From Pilimelia terevasa (GTDB lineage Bacteria > Actinomycetota > Actinomycetes > Mycobacteriales > Micromonosporaceae), in the NCBI RefSeq assembly GCF_014647915.1, contig NZ_BMQC01000009.1, forward strand, positions 62,001 through 126,000: a DNA stretch of 64,000 bases, given 5' to 3'. Numbering within the stretch: the first letter of the stretch is position 1; the number at the start of each line of letters is the position of its first letter. The translations under genes were made by a program, and so were the position numbers. Below are positions 55,110 to 63,401 of the stretch, one piece after another. Under the pieces are notes generated by a model that was not told where the DNA came from, made no database searches, and saw only the letters and a program-made list of their open reading frames with translations.

Positions 55110-56336
55110 TCAGGGTCGGAAGGCGCCGATCCGGGCCGCGGTCTGGTTGAGGACCCGCGCGTTGTCCGCCGCGCCCGCGACGCCGAGCGCCTGGCCGTCG
55201 TACTGCTTGTTCGGGTTGGACCAGTGCTGGACCCGCTTGCACTTCTTCGGGCAGTCGTACGCCATGATCGTGCGCCACTCGCCGTCGCGCAGGTACCCGT
55301 GCCCGTAGGCGTACTTGCCGTTGGTGCCCTGGGCCTTGTTGTGCCCGGCGCCCTGCAGGTGCCCGATCTCGTGGCCGAAGGTGAAGTAGCCCGTGGCGCA
55401 GGAGCGGGTGGCGACGACGAACGCGGCGTCGGCGGCGACGTCGAGGCCGGGCGCCACGCCGCAGGCGTTGCCCTTCTCGGTGATCAGCGCGACCACGTCG
55501 GCGCGCAGCTCGTCGCGCTGGGCGTGCAGGTCGTCCAGCTTGCCGTCGGCCCGGCCCTTGAGGGCGTTGAGGTCGCCGCCGACGCTGCCGCTGTCCGCGT
55601 ACGCCGTGGGTACGTAGCCGGCCAGCTCCAGGTCGATGGCGATGTCGCTGTTGCGGTAGCTCTGGTTGGTCTCCGCGACGGCCAGCTCGGCGACCGACCG
55701 GAAGTCGCCGGTGTGGGCGTCGATGGCCGCCCTGCTCGCCGCGACCAGCACCCGGATGGTGGTGTTCGGCGCCGCCGGGCCGGCGGGGGCCGGCGCCGGG
55801 CGGGAGTCGGCCGGGGCGGCGGGCGCGGTCAGGGCCGCGAGGGCGTCCGCGGGGTGGTCCGGCGGCCGGGCGTCCTCGTCGACGCGGACCACCGCGTGCC
55901 CGACGCCCGGGACCGGCTGGATCCGGTACAGGTCCGCGCCCGACCGGACGGTGCCGGTGACGCCGTCGGCGCGCCGGACGAGCGTGGCGGTGTCATCGGT
56001 GTCGCCCACGCGGCCGGCCCAGGTCAGGCCGCCGTCGGCGAGCGGGGCGGTCCAGTCGCGCCGCAGGATCAGCTCGGCCCCGGCGCCCAGGCGCAACCCG
56101 AGCCGGTCGGTGTCGGCCCGCACGACGCCGGGGTCGGCCCGGTGCAGCGCGACGGCGGCGACGGTCGGGGCGGCGGCCAGCGCGGCCCGCGCGGCGCCGG
56201 CCGCCCGGGACTGCGGGGCGGCGCCGGTCAGCAGGGCCGGCAGGTCGGCGGCGCGGGCGGGCGCGGCGGCCAGGGACAGTCCGAGGGCGGCGGTCGCCGC
56301 TCCGGCGATCGCGGCCAGACCGCGGGTGACCAGCAT
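55110..56336 (-). CDS. Secreted M12-type (reprolysin-like) zinc metalloprotease
   Basis: A 408-residue protein with signal peptide (to about residue 29) and a propeptide-like segment up to about residue 180, then a metzincin domain. The zinc site is HEIGHLQGAGH (His322, Glu323, His326, His332) and the Met-turn is in RTIMAYDCP. NTTIRVLVAASRAAIDAHTG and VAETNQSYRNSDIAIDLEL open the catalytic domain. It is secreted and proteolytic. ATG 56336 follows GAGAGGATC. Confidence 0.88.
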   Translation of the reverse strand: MLVTRGLAAIAGAATAALGLSLAAAPARAADLPALLTGAAPQSRAAGAARAALAAAPTVAAVALHRADPGVVRADTDRLGLRLGAGAELILRRDWTAPLADGGLTWAGRVGDTDDTATLVRRADGVTGTVRSGADLYRIQPVPGVGHAVVRVDEDARPPDHPADALAALTAPAAPADSRPAPAPAGPAAPNTTIRVLVAASRAAIDAHTGDFRSVAELAVAETNQSYRNSDIAIDLELAGYVPTAYADSGSVGGDLNALKGRADGKLDDLHAQRDELRADVVALITEKGNACGVAPGLDVAADAAFVVATRSCATGYFTFGHEIGHLQGAGHNKAQGTNGKYAYGHGYLRDGEWRTIMAYDCPKKCKRVQHWSNPNKQYDGQALGVAGAADNARVLNQTAARIGAFRP

Positions 56337-56431
56337 CGAAGAAGATCCTCTCGGCGGGCGGGGGACGGGGGTGGGCGCCGTCGGGGGGTAGCGCTGATTC
56401 TCGGCCACCCGCACTCGATATTCAAGATGAT

Positions 56432-56983
56432 CTATACAGCGGGTATTTCCGCCGACGCGCCGGGTGGCGCGGCGGCCACGGCGGCGGCCACGGCGTACGT
56501 CGGGGCGCCGAACAGGACCAACCGGGCGAGAGTCACCGGGCCGGCCGGGGCGGCCCGCAGCGCGGCCAGGGCCTGCGCGACCGCGTCCGGCACCGGCCAG
56601 CCGTACGCGCCGGCCGAGATCAGCGGGAAGCCGACCGTGCGCGCGCCCAGCTCGCCCGCCACCCGCAGGGACTCGGTGTAGCAGGACCGCAGGAGCGCGC
56701 CCTGGTCGACCCCCGGCGCGTACACCGGCCCGACCGTGTGGATCACCCACCGCGCCGGGAGCCGCCCCGCCGTGGTGGCCACCGCCGCGCCCACCGGCAG
56801 CCCGTCCGGGTAGCGGGTGGCGCGCAGCTCGCGGCAGGCCGCGAGGATCGCCGGCCCGCCGCGGGCGTGGAGCGCGCCGTCCACCCCGCCGCCGCCGAGC
56901 AGGCCGGCGTTCGCCGCGTTCACGACCGCGTCCAGCGGCTGGGTGGTCAGATCGCCCTCGGTCAGCTCCATCGTCAGTGCCAT
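56432..56983 (-). CDS. Macro-domain ADP-ribose-binding protein
   Basis: A 183-residue single macro domain: DAVVNAANAGLLGGGGVDGA (adenine/ribose-binding loop with catalytic-type Asn/Asp), ARWVIHTVGPVYAPG, and FPLISAGAYGWPVPDAVAQA. Close to bacterial O-acetyl-ADP-ribose deacetylases/ADP-ribosyl hydrolases. No ADP-ribosyltransferase partner is adjacent. It diverges from sigK. Confidence 0.9.
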   Translation of the reverse strand: MALTMELTEGDLTTQPLDAVVNAANAGLLGGGGVDGALHARGGPAILAACRELRATRYPDGLPVGAAVATTAGRLPARWVIHTVGPVYAPGVDQGALLRSCYTESLRVAGELGARTVGFPLISAGAYGWPVPDAVAQALAALRAAPAGPVTLARLVLFGAPTYAVAAAVAAAPPGASAEIPAV

Positions 56984-57027
56984 GCGCCGACGCTACGCCG
57001 GCACCCGCCGCCGCGGCCGCCCCCGAC

Positions 57028-57054
57028 CCATCCGCCCGGCCGCCGGCACCGAAC
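57028..57054 (+). promoter_or_regulatory. SigK-type promoter of sigK-rskA
   Basis: CCATCC (57028-57033) and CCGAAC (57049-57054) with a 15-base spacer match the -35/-10 boxes known for mycobacterial SigK promoters (CCATCC and CCGAAT). It lies 56 bases before the sigK start and implies autoregulation. Confidence 0.7.
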
Positions 57055-57110
57055 CACTGACAGCGCGCGGTGCCGTCGCAGAGGACGCCGCGGAAGGGGA
57101 GGATGACGGT

Positions 57111-57731
57111 ATGACCGAATCCGGGGGCGCCCCGGGCGGACGCGGCCGGCTCACGCCGGTGGCGCCGCCGGCCGCCGCGCCGCTCACGCCCGAGGCCCTG
57201 CTCGCCGCGGTCGCCCGCGGCGACGAGGCCGCCTTCGCCCGGCTCTACGACGCGACGGTACCCCGGGTGTACGGCCTGGTCCGCCGCGTGCTGCGGGACC
57301 CGGCGCAGGCGGAGGAGGTCGTGCAGGAGGTCATGCTGGAGGTCTGGCGGACCGCGGCCCGGTTCGAGCCCGCCCGCGGCTCGGCGACCGGCTGGATCCT
57401 CACCATGGCGCACCGGCGCGCCGTCGACCGGGTGCGGGCCGAGGAGGCCAGCGCCGCCCGGGTGCTGCGGGTCGCGGCCGCGACGGTGGACGTCCCCTAC
57501 GACGACGTGGTGGACCGGGCCACCGGGCGCCTGGAGCGGCAGCAGGTCCGGCACTGCCTCGACGCGCTGACGGACCTCCAGCGCGAGGCGATCACCCTGG
57601 CCTACTACGGCGGCCACACGTACCGGGAGGTGGCGGCCCTGCTGGACGCCGGCCTGCCCTCGATCAAGACCCGGATGCGCGACGGCCTGATCCGGCTGCG
57701 CGACTGCCTGGGCGTGGAGGTGTCCCGATGA
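57111..57731 (+). CDS. sigK: ECF RNA polymerase sigma factor SigK
   Basis: A 206-residue ECF sigma factor. Region 2 is ALLAAVARGDEAAFARLYDA to MLEVWRTAARFEPARGSATG, and region 4 is LDALTDLQREAITLAYYGGH then TYREVAALLDAGLPSIKTRM. The following gene is an RskA anti-sigma factor, overlapping by ATGA, and targets downstream are fasciclin and molybdopterin genes as in mycobacterial sigK loci. Start ATG 57111 after GGGGAGGATGACGGT. Released upon anti-sigma factor proteolysis in the mycobacterial model. Confidence 0.9.
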   Translation: MTESGGAPGGRGRLTPVAPPAAAPLTPEALLAAVARGDEAAFARLYDATVPRVYGLVRRVLRDPAQAEEVVQEVMLEVWRTAARFEPARGSATGWILTMAHRRAVDRVRAEEASAARVLRVAAATVDVPYDDVVDRATGRLERQQVRHCLDALTDLQREAITLAYYGGHTYREVAALLDAGLPSIKTRMRDGLIRLRDCLGVEVSR

Positions 57732-58462
57732 CCGACATCCACACGCTGGCGGGCGCGTACGCGCTGGACGCCCTGGACGAGCTGGAACGCGCCGCGTTCG
57801 ACCGGCACCTGCGGGAGTGCGCCGCCTGCGCGACCGAGGTCGCCGAGCTGCGCGAGGCGGCCGCCCGGCTCGCCGACCCGACGTGGTCGGTCCCGCCGCC
57901 GGCCCTGCGCGACCGGGTGCTCGCCGACATCGGCCGGACCCGGCAGGTCGGCCCGGAGCTGCCCCGGCCGGCCCGGCGGGGCGCGGCGCCCCGCTGGCGC
58001 CGGTTCGCGGCGGCGGCCGCCGTCGTCGGCCTGGCCACCGCGGGCGGCGCCGCGGGCGCCTTCGCCTGGCAGCAGCGGGAGCTGCGCCAGGAGCGCGCCG
58101 TGCTGGCCGCCACCCGGGCGGAGGCCGCCCGGATGCAGGCGGTCATGACCGCGCCCGACGCCCGGGTGCACGGCGGGGACCTGGCCGGCGGCGGCCGGAT
58201 CACGGTCGTGGTGTCGGCGCGGGAGAACCTCGGGGTCGTCGTGCTCGCGGCGCCGCCGGCCGAGGCGGGGAAGGTCTACCAGTACTGGATGCTCGACGGC
58301 GCCCGGCCGGTGTCGGCGGCGGTGCTGGCCTCCGGCGAGCACCACTCGACCCGGGTGCTGGCCGGCGTGCAGGGCATGGAGAGCTTCGGCGTCACCGTCG
58401 AGCCGGCGGGCGGCTCGCCGACCCCCAGCCTCCCGGTACGCGCCGGAATTCCCCTCGTCTAG
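57728..58462 (+). CDS. rskA: Anti-sigma-K factor RskA
   Basis: A 244-residue membrane anti-sigma factor. The N-terminal zinc-associated motif His27-x3-Cys31-x2-Cys34 (DRHLRECAAC) binds the sigma factor. One membrane helix lies at about 100-120, and the extracytoplasmic RskA domain includes VVVSARENLGVVVLAAPPAE and YQYWMLDGARPVSAAVL, ending VEPAGGSPTPS. It holds SigK inactive until cleaved. Translation is coupled to sigK. Confidence 0.92.
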   Translation: MTDIHTLAGAYALDALDELERAAFDRHLRECAACATEVAELREAAARLADPTWSVPPPALRDRVLADIGRTRQVGPELPRPARRGAAPRWRRFAAAAAVVGLATAGGAAGAFAWQQRELRQERAVLAATRAEAARMQAVMTAPDARVHGGDLAGGGRITVVVSARENLGVVVLAAPPAEAGKVYQYWMLDGARPVSAAVLASGEHHSTRVLAGVQGMESFGVTVEPAGGSPTPSLPVRAGIPLV

Positions 58463-58466
58463 GGAC

Positions 58467-58493
58467 CCATCCTCCCGCCCGGTGGCACCGAAT
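58467..58493 (+). promoter_or_regulatory. SigK-type promoter of fasciclin gene
   Basis: CCATCC (58467-58472) and CCGAAT (58488-58493) with a 15-base spacer: both boxes are exact copies of the mycobacterial SigK consensus, and the spacer equals that of the promoter before sigK. The fasciclin ATG is 59 bases downstream. Confidence 0.8.
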
Positions 58494-58552
58494 ACCTGGT
58501 GAGAAGCAAGTTTCCGGGCTTCGCGCCCCGCCAGTAACCCTCTGAGGAGACC

Positions 58553-59170
58553 ATGATGCGTGCCACCGTTCTCGCCGCCACCAGCACCGCCGCCGTCCTC
58601 GCCCTCGCGCTGTCGGGCTGCGGCATGGACGACGGCGCCGGCGACACCTCCGCCGCGGCACCCGCCGCGACGACGGCCACGGCCCCGACGAGCACCCAGT
58701 TCGGCGCCGGCTGCGCGGCCGTACCGACCGACAGCGCCAACCCGGGCAGCTTCGACGCGATGGCCAAGGTGCCCGTCGCCACCGCCGCCTCGGGCAACCC
58801 GCTGCTGTCGACGCTCGTCACCGCCGTCAAGAAGGCCAGCCTGGTGGACTCGCTGAACACCGCGCCGGCCCTGACCGTCTTCGCCCCGACCAACGACGCC
58901 TTCGCCAAGATCCCGAAGGCCGACCTGGACAAGGTGCTGGCCGACAACAAGACCCTGACCAGCATCCTCACGTACCACGTGGTCTCCGGGAAGCTCACCC
59001 CGCAGAACCTGGCCGGCAGCCACCCGACCCTGCAGGGCGGATCGGTGACCGTGGCCGGCAGCGGCGCGGACTTCACCGTCAACGGCACCTCCGGCGTCGT
59101 CTGCGGCAACGTCCAGACCGCGAACGCGACCGTGTACCTGATCGACACCGTGCTCATGCCCAAGTCCTGA
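58553..59170 (+). CDS. Fasciclin-domain lipoprotein (MPT83/MPT70-like)
   Basis: A 205-residue lipoprotein: lipobox LSGC (Cys23), Thr/Ala-rich linker, then one FAS1 domain (NPLLSTLVTAVKKASLVDSL, LTVFAPTNDAFAKIPK, ILTYHVVSGKLTP, NATVYLIDTVLMPK). Resembles mycobacterial MPT83/MPT70, which are SigK targets. It is preceded by a SigK-type promoter and followed by a strong hairpin before the molybdopterin gene. ATG 58553 or 58556; GAGGAGACC upstream. Confidence 0.9.
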   Translation: MMRATVLAATSTAAVLALALSGCGMDDGAGDTSAAAPAATTATAPTSTQFGAGCAAVPTDSANPGSFDAMAKVPVATAASGNPLLSTLVTAVKKASLVDSLNTAPALTVFAPTNDAFAKIPKADLDKVLADNKTLTSILTYHVVSGKLTPQNLAGSHPTLQGGSVTVAGSGADFTVNGTSGVVCGNVQTANATVYLIDTVLMPKS

Positions 59171-59185
59171 GCAAGTCGGCACGAC

Positions 59186-59215
59186 CCGGGGGGGCGGCAC
59201 CGTCCGCCCCCCCGG
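59186..59215 (+). terminator. Intercistronic hairpin between fasciclin and oxidoreductase genes
   Basis: CCGGGGGGGCGG (59186-59197) and its exact complement at 59204-59215 form a 12-bp stem with a 6-base loop, just before the ribosome site of the next gene. It may end most fasciclin transcripts and lower expression of the oxidoreductase. Confidence 0.75.
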
Positions 59216-59232
59216 TCCGGGAGGGAGCAGCC

Positions 59233-60759
59233 GTGCGTCCAGGCCTGCGCTTCGCGTTAACCGGGCTGCTCGCCACGGCCGCCGGCATCGCCGTCGCCGA
59301 GCTGATGGCGGCCGCGACCCGGCCCGCCGCCGGCCCGGTCGTCGCGGTGGGCGGCGCCGTCATCGACGCGACGCCGACGCCGGTCAAGGAGTACGCGGTC
59401 GCCACGTTCGGCACCTGGGACAAGCCGCTGCTGCTGACCGGCATCGCGCTGGCGCTGGCGGCGCTGGCCGCCGGCGTGGGCGTCCTGGCCGGACGCCGCC
59501 CGCGCCTGGGCCCGGCCGGCGCCGCCCTGTTCGGCGTCCTCGGCGCCGCCGCCGCGCTCAGCCGGCCCGCGGCCGCGTGGGTCGACGCCCTCCCCTCCCT
59601 GTGCGGGGCGATGGTGGCCGCGGGCGCCCTCGCGGTGCTGACCGCCCGCGCGCGGGAACCGGCGGAGGTGCCCGTGGACGTCGGGGCGGGGCGGCCACCC
59701 CGGCTGCTCGACCGCCGCACCTTCCTCGGCGCCGCCGCGCTGATCGCCTCGGGTACCGCCGTCGTGGGCGGCGGCGCCGCCGCCGTCCGGCGGGTGAGCG
59801 GCGGCGCCGCCGGGCGCAGCCGCCTGGCGGTCCGGCTCCCGGCGCCCGCGGACCCGGCGCCGCCGCTGCCGACCGGGCTCCAGCCCGGCTTCCTCACGCC
59901 CAACGCCGACTTCTACCGCGTCGACACCGCGCTCACCGTCCCGCAGGTCGACCTGGACTCCTGGCGGCTGCGGATCGGCGGGATGGTCGACCGGCCGCTG
60001 ACCCTGAGCTTCGCCGACCTGCTGGCCCGCCCGCTGCTGGAGCGGCACATCACGCTGAACTGCGTGTCCAACGAGGTTGGCGGCCCGTACATCGGCACCG
60101 CGCGCTGGCTCGGGGCGGCGCTGGCGCCGCTGCTGCGCGAGGCCGGCGTGCAGGCCGGCGCCGACCAGCTCGTCGCCCGGTCCGTCGAGGGCATGACCAT
60201 CGGCACGCCGGTGGCGGCGCTGCTGGACGGCCGCGACGCCATGCTCTGCGTCGGCATGAACGGCGAGCCGCTGCCGCTGGAGCACGGCTTCCCCGTGCGG
60301 ATGCTGACCCCGGGCCTGTACGGGTACGCGGGGGCCTGCAAGTGGGTGCAGGAGCTGGAGCTGACCACCTTCGACGACTTCGACGCGTACTGGGTGCGCC
60401 GCGACTGGGCGCCGCGCGCGCCGGTCAAGACGGCCTCGCGGATCGACCGGCCGGCGCCGCTGGCCACGCTGCCGCCCGGACCGACCACCGTCGCCGGGGT
60501 GGCCTGGGCGCAGGGCCGCGGGATCCGCGCCGTGGAGGTCCAGGTCGACGACGGGCCGTGGCAGGCCGCGACGCTCGCGCCGGTGCCGTCCACGGACACG
60601 TGGGTGCAGTGGCGGTACCCGTGGGCGGCCACGCCCGGGCTGCACCGGTTGCAGGTGCGCGCCACCGACGGCACCGGGGCCGCCCAGACCGCCGCCCGGG
60701 TCTCGCCGTTCCCCGACGGCGCCACCGGCTGGCACGGCATCACGGTGACCGTGGCCTGA
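59233..60759 (+). CDS. Membrane-anchored molybdopterin-dependent oxidoreductase (sulfite oxidase family)
   Basis: A 508-residue protein. Helices at about 8-28, 68-86, 97-112 and 122-138, then a Tat-like RRTFLGAAALIASG segment (161-174), and a sulfite-oxidase-fold domain: FLTPNADFYRVDTAL, HITLNCVSNEVGGPYIGTAR with Cys277 as molybdenum ligand, MLTPGLYGYAGACKWVQELE, and a C-terminal dimerisation domain (VAWAQGRGIRAVEVQVDDGP). Homologues sit in the mycobacterial sigK locus. Substrate unknown. GTG start after GGGAGGGAGCAGCC. Confidence 0.9.
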   Translation: MRPGLRFALTGLLATAAGIAVAELMAAATRPAAGPVVAVGGAVIDATPTPVKEYAVATFGTWDKPLLLTGIALALAALAAGVGVLAGRRPRLGPAGAALFGVLGAAAALSRPAAAWVDALPSLCGAMVAAGALAVLTARAREPAEVPVDVGAGRPPRLLDRRTFLGAAALIASGTAVVGGGAAAVRRVSGGAAGRSRLAVRLPAPADPAPPLPTGLQPGFLTPNADFYRVDTALTVPQVDLDSWRLRIGGMVDRPLTLSFADLLARPLLERHITLNCVSNEVGGPYIGTARWLGAALAPLLREAGVQAGADQLVARSVEGMTIGTPVAALLDGRDAMLCVGMNGEPLPLEHGFPVRMLTPGLYGYAGACKWVQELELTTFDDFDAYWVRRDWAPRAPVKTASRIDRPAPLATLPPGPTTVAGVAWAQGRGIRAVEVQVDDGPWQAATLAPVPSTDTWVQWRYPWAATPGLHRLQVRATDGTGAAQTAARVSPFPDGATGWHGITVTVA

Positions 60760-60761
60760 CC

Positions 60762-60802
60762 GGGCGGACCGGCCCGACCGCGGCGTCGGCCGCGGTCCGC
60801 CC
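60762..60802. terminator. Bidirectional hairpin terminator
   Basis: GGGCGGACCG (60762-60771) pairs with CGGTCCGCCC (60793-60802) in the 65-base gap between convergent oxidoreductase and BP74-type genes. Confidence 0.75.
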
Positions 60803-60824
60803 GCCCGCCCGGCCGGGCCCGCGG

Positions 60825-61268
60825 TCAGCCGCGCGGCTTGTACGGGTCGTACCTGGCCAGCAGGTCGACGACCCTGGTGCGCCACGGGCAGAACCGCACG
60901 TAGCTGGCCGGGTCCCCGGCGACGAAGCTGGGCACGCCGTCGCAGACCTCGGCGGAGATGTCGACGAACGCCACGTCGTACGGGTCCAGGTGCCAGGTGT
61001 AGCCGGCGTTGGCGTCCGGGCCGGTGCGGACCACCCGGCCGTTGATGTGCCGGGTGCTCGTGCCGTTGAGGTTGTCCGAGGCCCCCTGGACGTCGTCGGG
61101 GGCGATCAGGCGGGCCTTGAAGAACTGCGCGCCGCCGCCCCCGTCGACCCGGATGGTGGCGAGGTAGCTGAGCTGCGGACCGGCGGCCGCGGCGGGGGCA
61201 GCGGCCGCCAGCGTGCCGGCCGCGGCGAGCGCGACGGCGGTCAGTGCACCCTTGGCAGAGAAGGACAT
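60825..61268 (-). CDS. Secreted BP74/calmodulin-binding-domain-type protein
   Basis: A 147-residue secreted protein (signal peptide to about residue 30). The mature part AQFFKARLIAPDDVQGASDN, HINGRVVRTG, GYTWHLDPYDVAFVDISAEV and YVRFCPWRTRVVDLL matches the small actinomycete family annotated as BP74 N-terminal or calmodulin-binding domain proteins. Two Cys may form a disulfide. Function in bacteria is unknown; despite the name no calmodulin role is implied. GTG 61271 is an alternative start. Confidence 0.75.
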   Translation of the reverse strand: MSFSAKGALTAVALAAAGTLAAAAPAAAAGPQLSYLATIRVDGGGGAQFFKARLIAPDDVQGASDNLNGTSTRHINGRVVRTGPDANAGYTWHLDPYDVAFVDISAEVCDGVPSFVAGDPASYVRFCPWRTRVVDLLARYDPYKPRG

Positions 61269-61629
61269 CACAACCTGCTTTCTCGTGGACGACACGGTGC
61301 CCCCGCGAAGGAGCGGCGCCCCTGGGCGGGGAAGCACCTGCCCTACACGGTGACGGCGCGGATCCACCCGCGCACGCCGGGTGTCCGCCAGCGCGCCCGG
61401 ACGGCAATCGACGCCCACCGATAGCGGCAGCTCACTCCCGCGCCGCCGCGGAGTTGTGAGCTTGGTTACGGCCCGTCCGACGACGCGGGGCGCGGTCGGC
61501 CCGTCGGGGCCGTCAAGGGCCGATCATCCCGAATCGGACGCCGGACGACCGACCACTGTGGAGCGTTCGCCTGACTTACCGTGGAGGCGGCCGCCGGTGG
61601 GGATCCGGCCGCCCGAAACGGAGGAACCC
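61269..61629. other. 361-base divergent intergenic region, no gene seen
   Basis: Contains only the CGGAGGAA ribosome site at its right end. No strong hairpin or palindrome was recognised. Confidence 0.5.
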
Positions 61630-62187
61630 GTGCGTCGCTCCGCTCCACGCCTGCTCGCCGCCGCCCTCGCGGCCGGCGCCCTGCTGACCGCCGCGCCGCT
61701 GCCCGCCACGGCCGGCCCCGCCGCCCCGCCGCCCGCGGCGGCACCCGCCGACCGCGTGACCGCCACCGTCGCCCTGCACCGGCTGTACAGCGGCGCGGGC
61801 ACCGACCACTTCTACACCGCGAACTGGGACGAGGCCGTCAACGCCTTCAACAACCTCGGCTACAGGTACGAGGGCGTCGCGGGCAAGATCATGCCGACCG
61901 CGCACGCCGGCACGGTCGCCCTGCACCGCCTGTACAGCCCCGGCCAGAGCGACCACTTCTACACCACCAACTGGGACGAGGCGGTCAACGCCTTCAACAA
62001 CCTGGGGTACAGGTACGAGGGCGTCACCGGCTACGTCTGGACCTCGGGCCGCTCCCCGCTGTACCGGCTGTACAGCGGCGCGGCCGGCGACCACTTCTAC
62101 ACCACCAACTGGGACGAGGCCGTCAACGCCTTCAACAACCTCGGCTACACCTACGAGGGCGTGGCCGGACACGTCGACCCCGCCTGA
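61630..62187 (+). CDS. Secreted triple-repeat protein (DUF5648-like)
   Basis: A 185-residue protein: signal peptide to about residue 31, then three copies of a repeat of about 45-49 residues with consensus LYRLYS...DHFYTTNWDEAVNAF then NNLGY.YEGV.G. Such repeats occur in secreted DUF5648-type proteins and peptidase-associated modules of unknown function. The copies are almost identical in protein and DNA. GTG start after CGGAGGAACCC. No anchor or catalytic domain. Confidence 0.8.
   Translation: MRRSAPRLLAAALAAGALLTAAPLPATAGPAAPPPAAAPADRVTATVALHRLYSGAGTDHFYTANWDEAVNAFNNLGYRYEGVAGKIMPTAHAGTVALHRLYSPGQSDHFYTTNWDEAVNAFNNLGYRYEGVTGYVWTSGRSPLYRLYSGAAGDHFYTTNWDEAVNAFNNLGYTYEGVAGHVDPA
61804..62145. 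repeat. Three near-identical 57-bp DNA repeats within one gene
   Basis: Units 61804-61860, 61951-62007 and 62089-62145 share long exact stretches beginning GACCACTTCTACACC and including GTCAACGCCTTCAACAACCT. Synonymous positions are also conserved, implying recent duplication or gene conversion. Confidence 0.85.
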
Positions 62188-62191
62188 GGTA

Positions 62192-62238
62192 CCCGACCGG
62201 CCCGCCGCTTCCGCCGGGCGGCGCGGCGGCCGGTCGGA
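62192..62238 (+). terminator. Imperfect hairpin terminator after triple-repeat gene
   Basis: CGACCGG (62194-62200) pairs with CCGGTCG (62230-62236), extended inward by CCGCCGC/GCGGCGG with a mismatch. Confidence 0.55.
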
Positions 62239-62281
62239 CCCGGTGGCGCGCGAACCGCGGAGAAATGTCGGCCCGCCGCTC

Positions 62282-62287
62282 TAGGGT
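62282..62287 (+). promoter_or_regulatory. -10 box of a leaderless transcript
   Basis: TAGGGT ends 7 bases before ATG 62295 with no Shine-Dalgarno sequence, the typical leaderless actinobacterial arrangement. Confidence 0.6.
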
Positions 62288-62294
62288 GGCGGGC

Positions 62295-63230
62295 ATGTCA
62301 CGGGATCGCGGGCCGCTGGACAATCAACCGCCGGGCAATCAACCGCCGGGCGGTCGACCGCTGGCCGGTCGACCGCCGGAGGATCGACCGCCGGCCCCCG
62401 ACCGGCCGGGCGACAACGGGCCGGGCGACAACGGGCTGGGGCGGGAACGGCTGGGGCACGAGCGGTACGCCGCGGAGATCGTTGCGCAGACCGCCCTGCT
62501 CAGCGGCCTGGTCGCCGCCGCCGACCCGCGGGTCGGCGTCCCCTCCTGCCCCGGATGGAACCTCGGCCAGCTCGCCCGGCACCTCGGCGGCGGGCAGCGC
62601 TGGGCCGCCGAGATCCTGCGCACCCGGGCGACCCGGCCCCCGCCCGACCGCGCCTTCCGCGACCTGTCCCCGTACGCCGACGAGGCCGCGGCGCCGCTGG
62701 CGGCCTGGCTCGACGAGGGCGCCGCCGCGCTGGCCCGGGCGCTGGTCGACACCGACCCGGCGGAGCCGCTCTGGACGCCGGTCGCCGGAGGTACGGCCGG
62801 CTTCTACGCCCGCCGGTTCGCGCACGAGACGCTCGTCCACCGGGCTGACGCCGTGCTGGCCGTGCACGAGCCCTTCGCCGCCCCGGCCGACCTGGCCCGC
62901 GACGCCCTCGACGAGTGGATGGAGCTGGGCGCCCTGCCCGCGATGCTCGACTTCCACCCGCACCGGCGGGCCCTGCTCGGCCCGGGCCGCACGCTGCACC
63001 TGCACGCCGACGACGGGACACCGGCCGGCGCGGACTGGTTCGTCGACCTGACCGGCGCGCTGATGGCGCACCGGCGCGGCGGCGGACCGGCCGCGGTCTC
63101 CGTCCGGGCGCCGCTGACGCGCCTGCTGCTCACGGTGTACGGGCGCACGCCGGCCCGCGGCCACGACGTCACGGTCGACGGCGACGGCGCGCTGCTCAAC
63201 CGCTGGCTGTCGACGGTGGGCTTCGGCTGA
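62295..63230 (+). CDS. Maleylpyruvate isomerase/mycothiol-dependent (DinB-like) family protein
   Basis: A 311-residue protein. A repetitive tail of about 55 residues precedes a TIGR03083/mycothiol-dependent maleylpyruvate isomerase fold: VPSCPGWNLGQLARHLGGGQ, FYARRFAHETLVHRADA and DFHPHRRALL. His residues of the first two blocks form the metal site of the DinB-like domain. The C-terminal part is an MDMPI C-terminal domain. Exact reaction unknown. The Pro/Asp/Gly-rich N-terminal tail is not part of the family. Confidence 0.8.
   Translation: MSRDRGPLDNQPPGNQPPGGRPLAGRPPEDRPPAPDRPGDNGPGDNGLGRERLGHERYAAEIVAQTALLSGLVAAADPRVGVPSCPGWNLGQLARHLGGGQRWAAEILRTRATRPPPDRAFRDLSPYADEAAAPLAAWLDEGAAALARALVDTDPAEPLWTPVAGGTAGFYARRFAHETLVHRADAVLAVHEPFAAPADLARDALDEWMELGALPAMLDFHPHRRALLGPGRTLHLHADDGTPAGADWFVDLTGALMAHRRGGGPAAVSVRAPLTRLLLTVYGRTPARGHDVTVDGDGALLNRWLSTVGFG
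62319..62393. repeat. Five 15-bp in-frame tandem repeats near N-terminus
   Basis: Five consecutive 15-bp units (62319-62393) with consensus G-RTCGACCGCCG style (for example GGCAATCAACCGCCG) encode 5-residue units of the NQPPG/GRPPE type, followed by a GDNGPGDNG duplication. Confidence 0.75.
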
Positions 63231-63401
63231 AACGGCGGACCTCGGTGGAGACGGTGGGCCTCGGTGGAGACGTGAACCTCGGTTCAGTCGGGGCGCCCGC
63301 CCCGGACGCGCCCGGGCCGACCGGATCGGTGCCGGGGGAGCCGACCGCCGGAAACCCCGGCCGCGCAGCGGCGCCGCCGGACGACGAGAGGAGCCGCCAC
63401 C

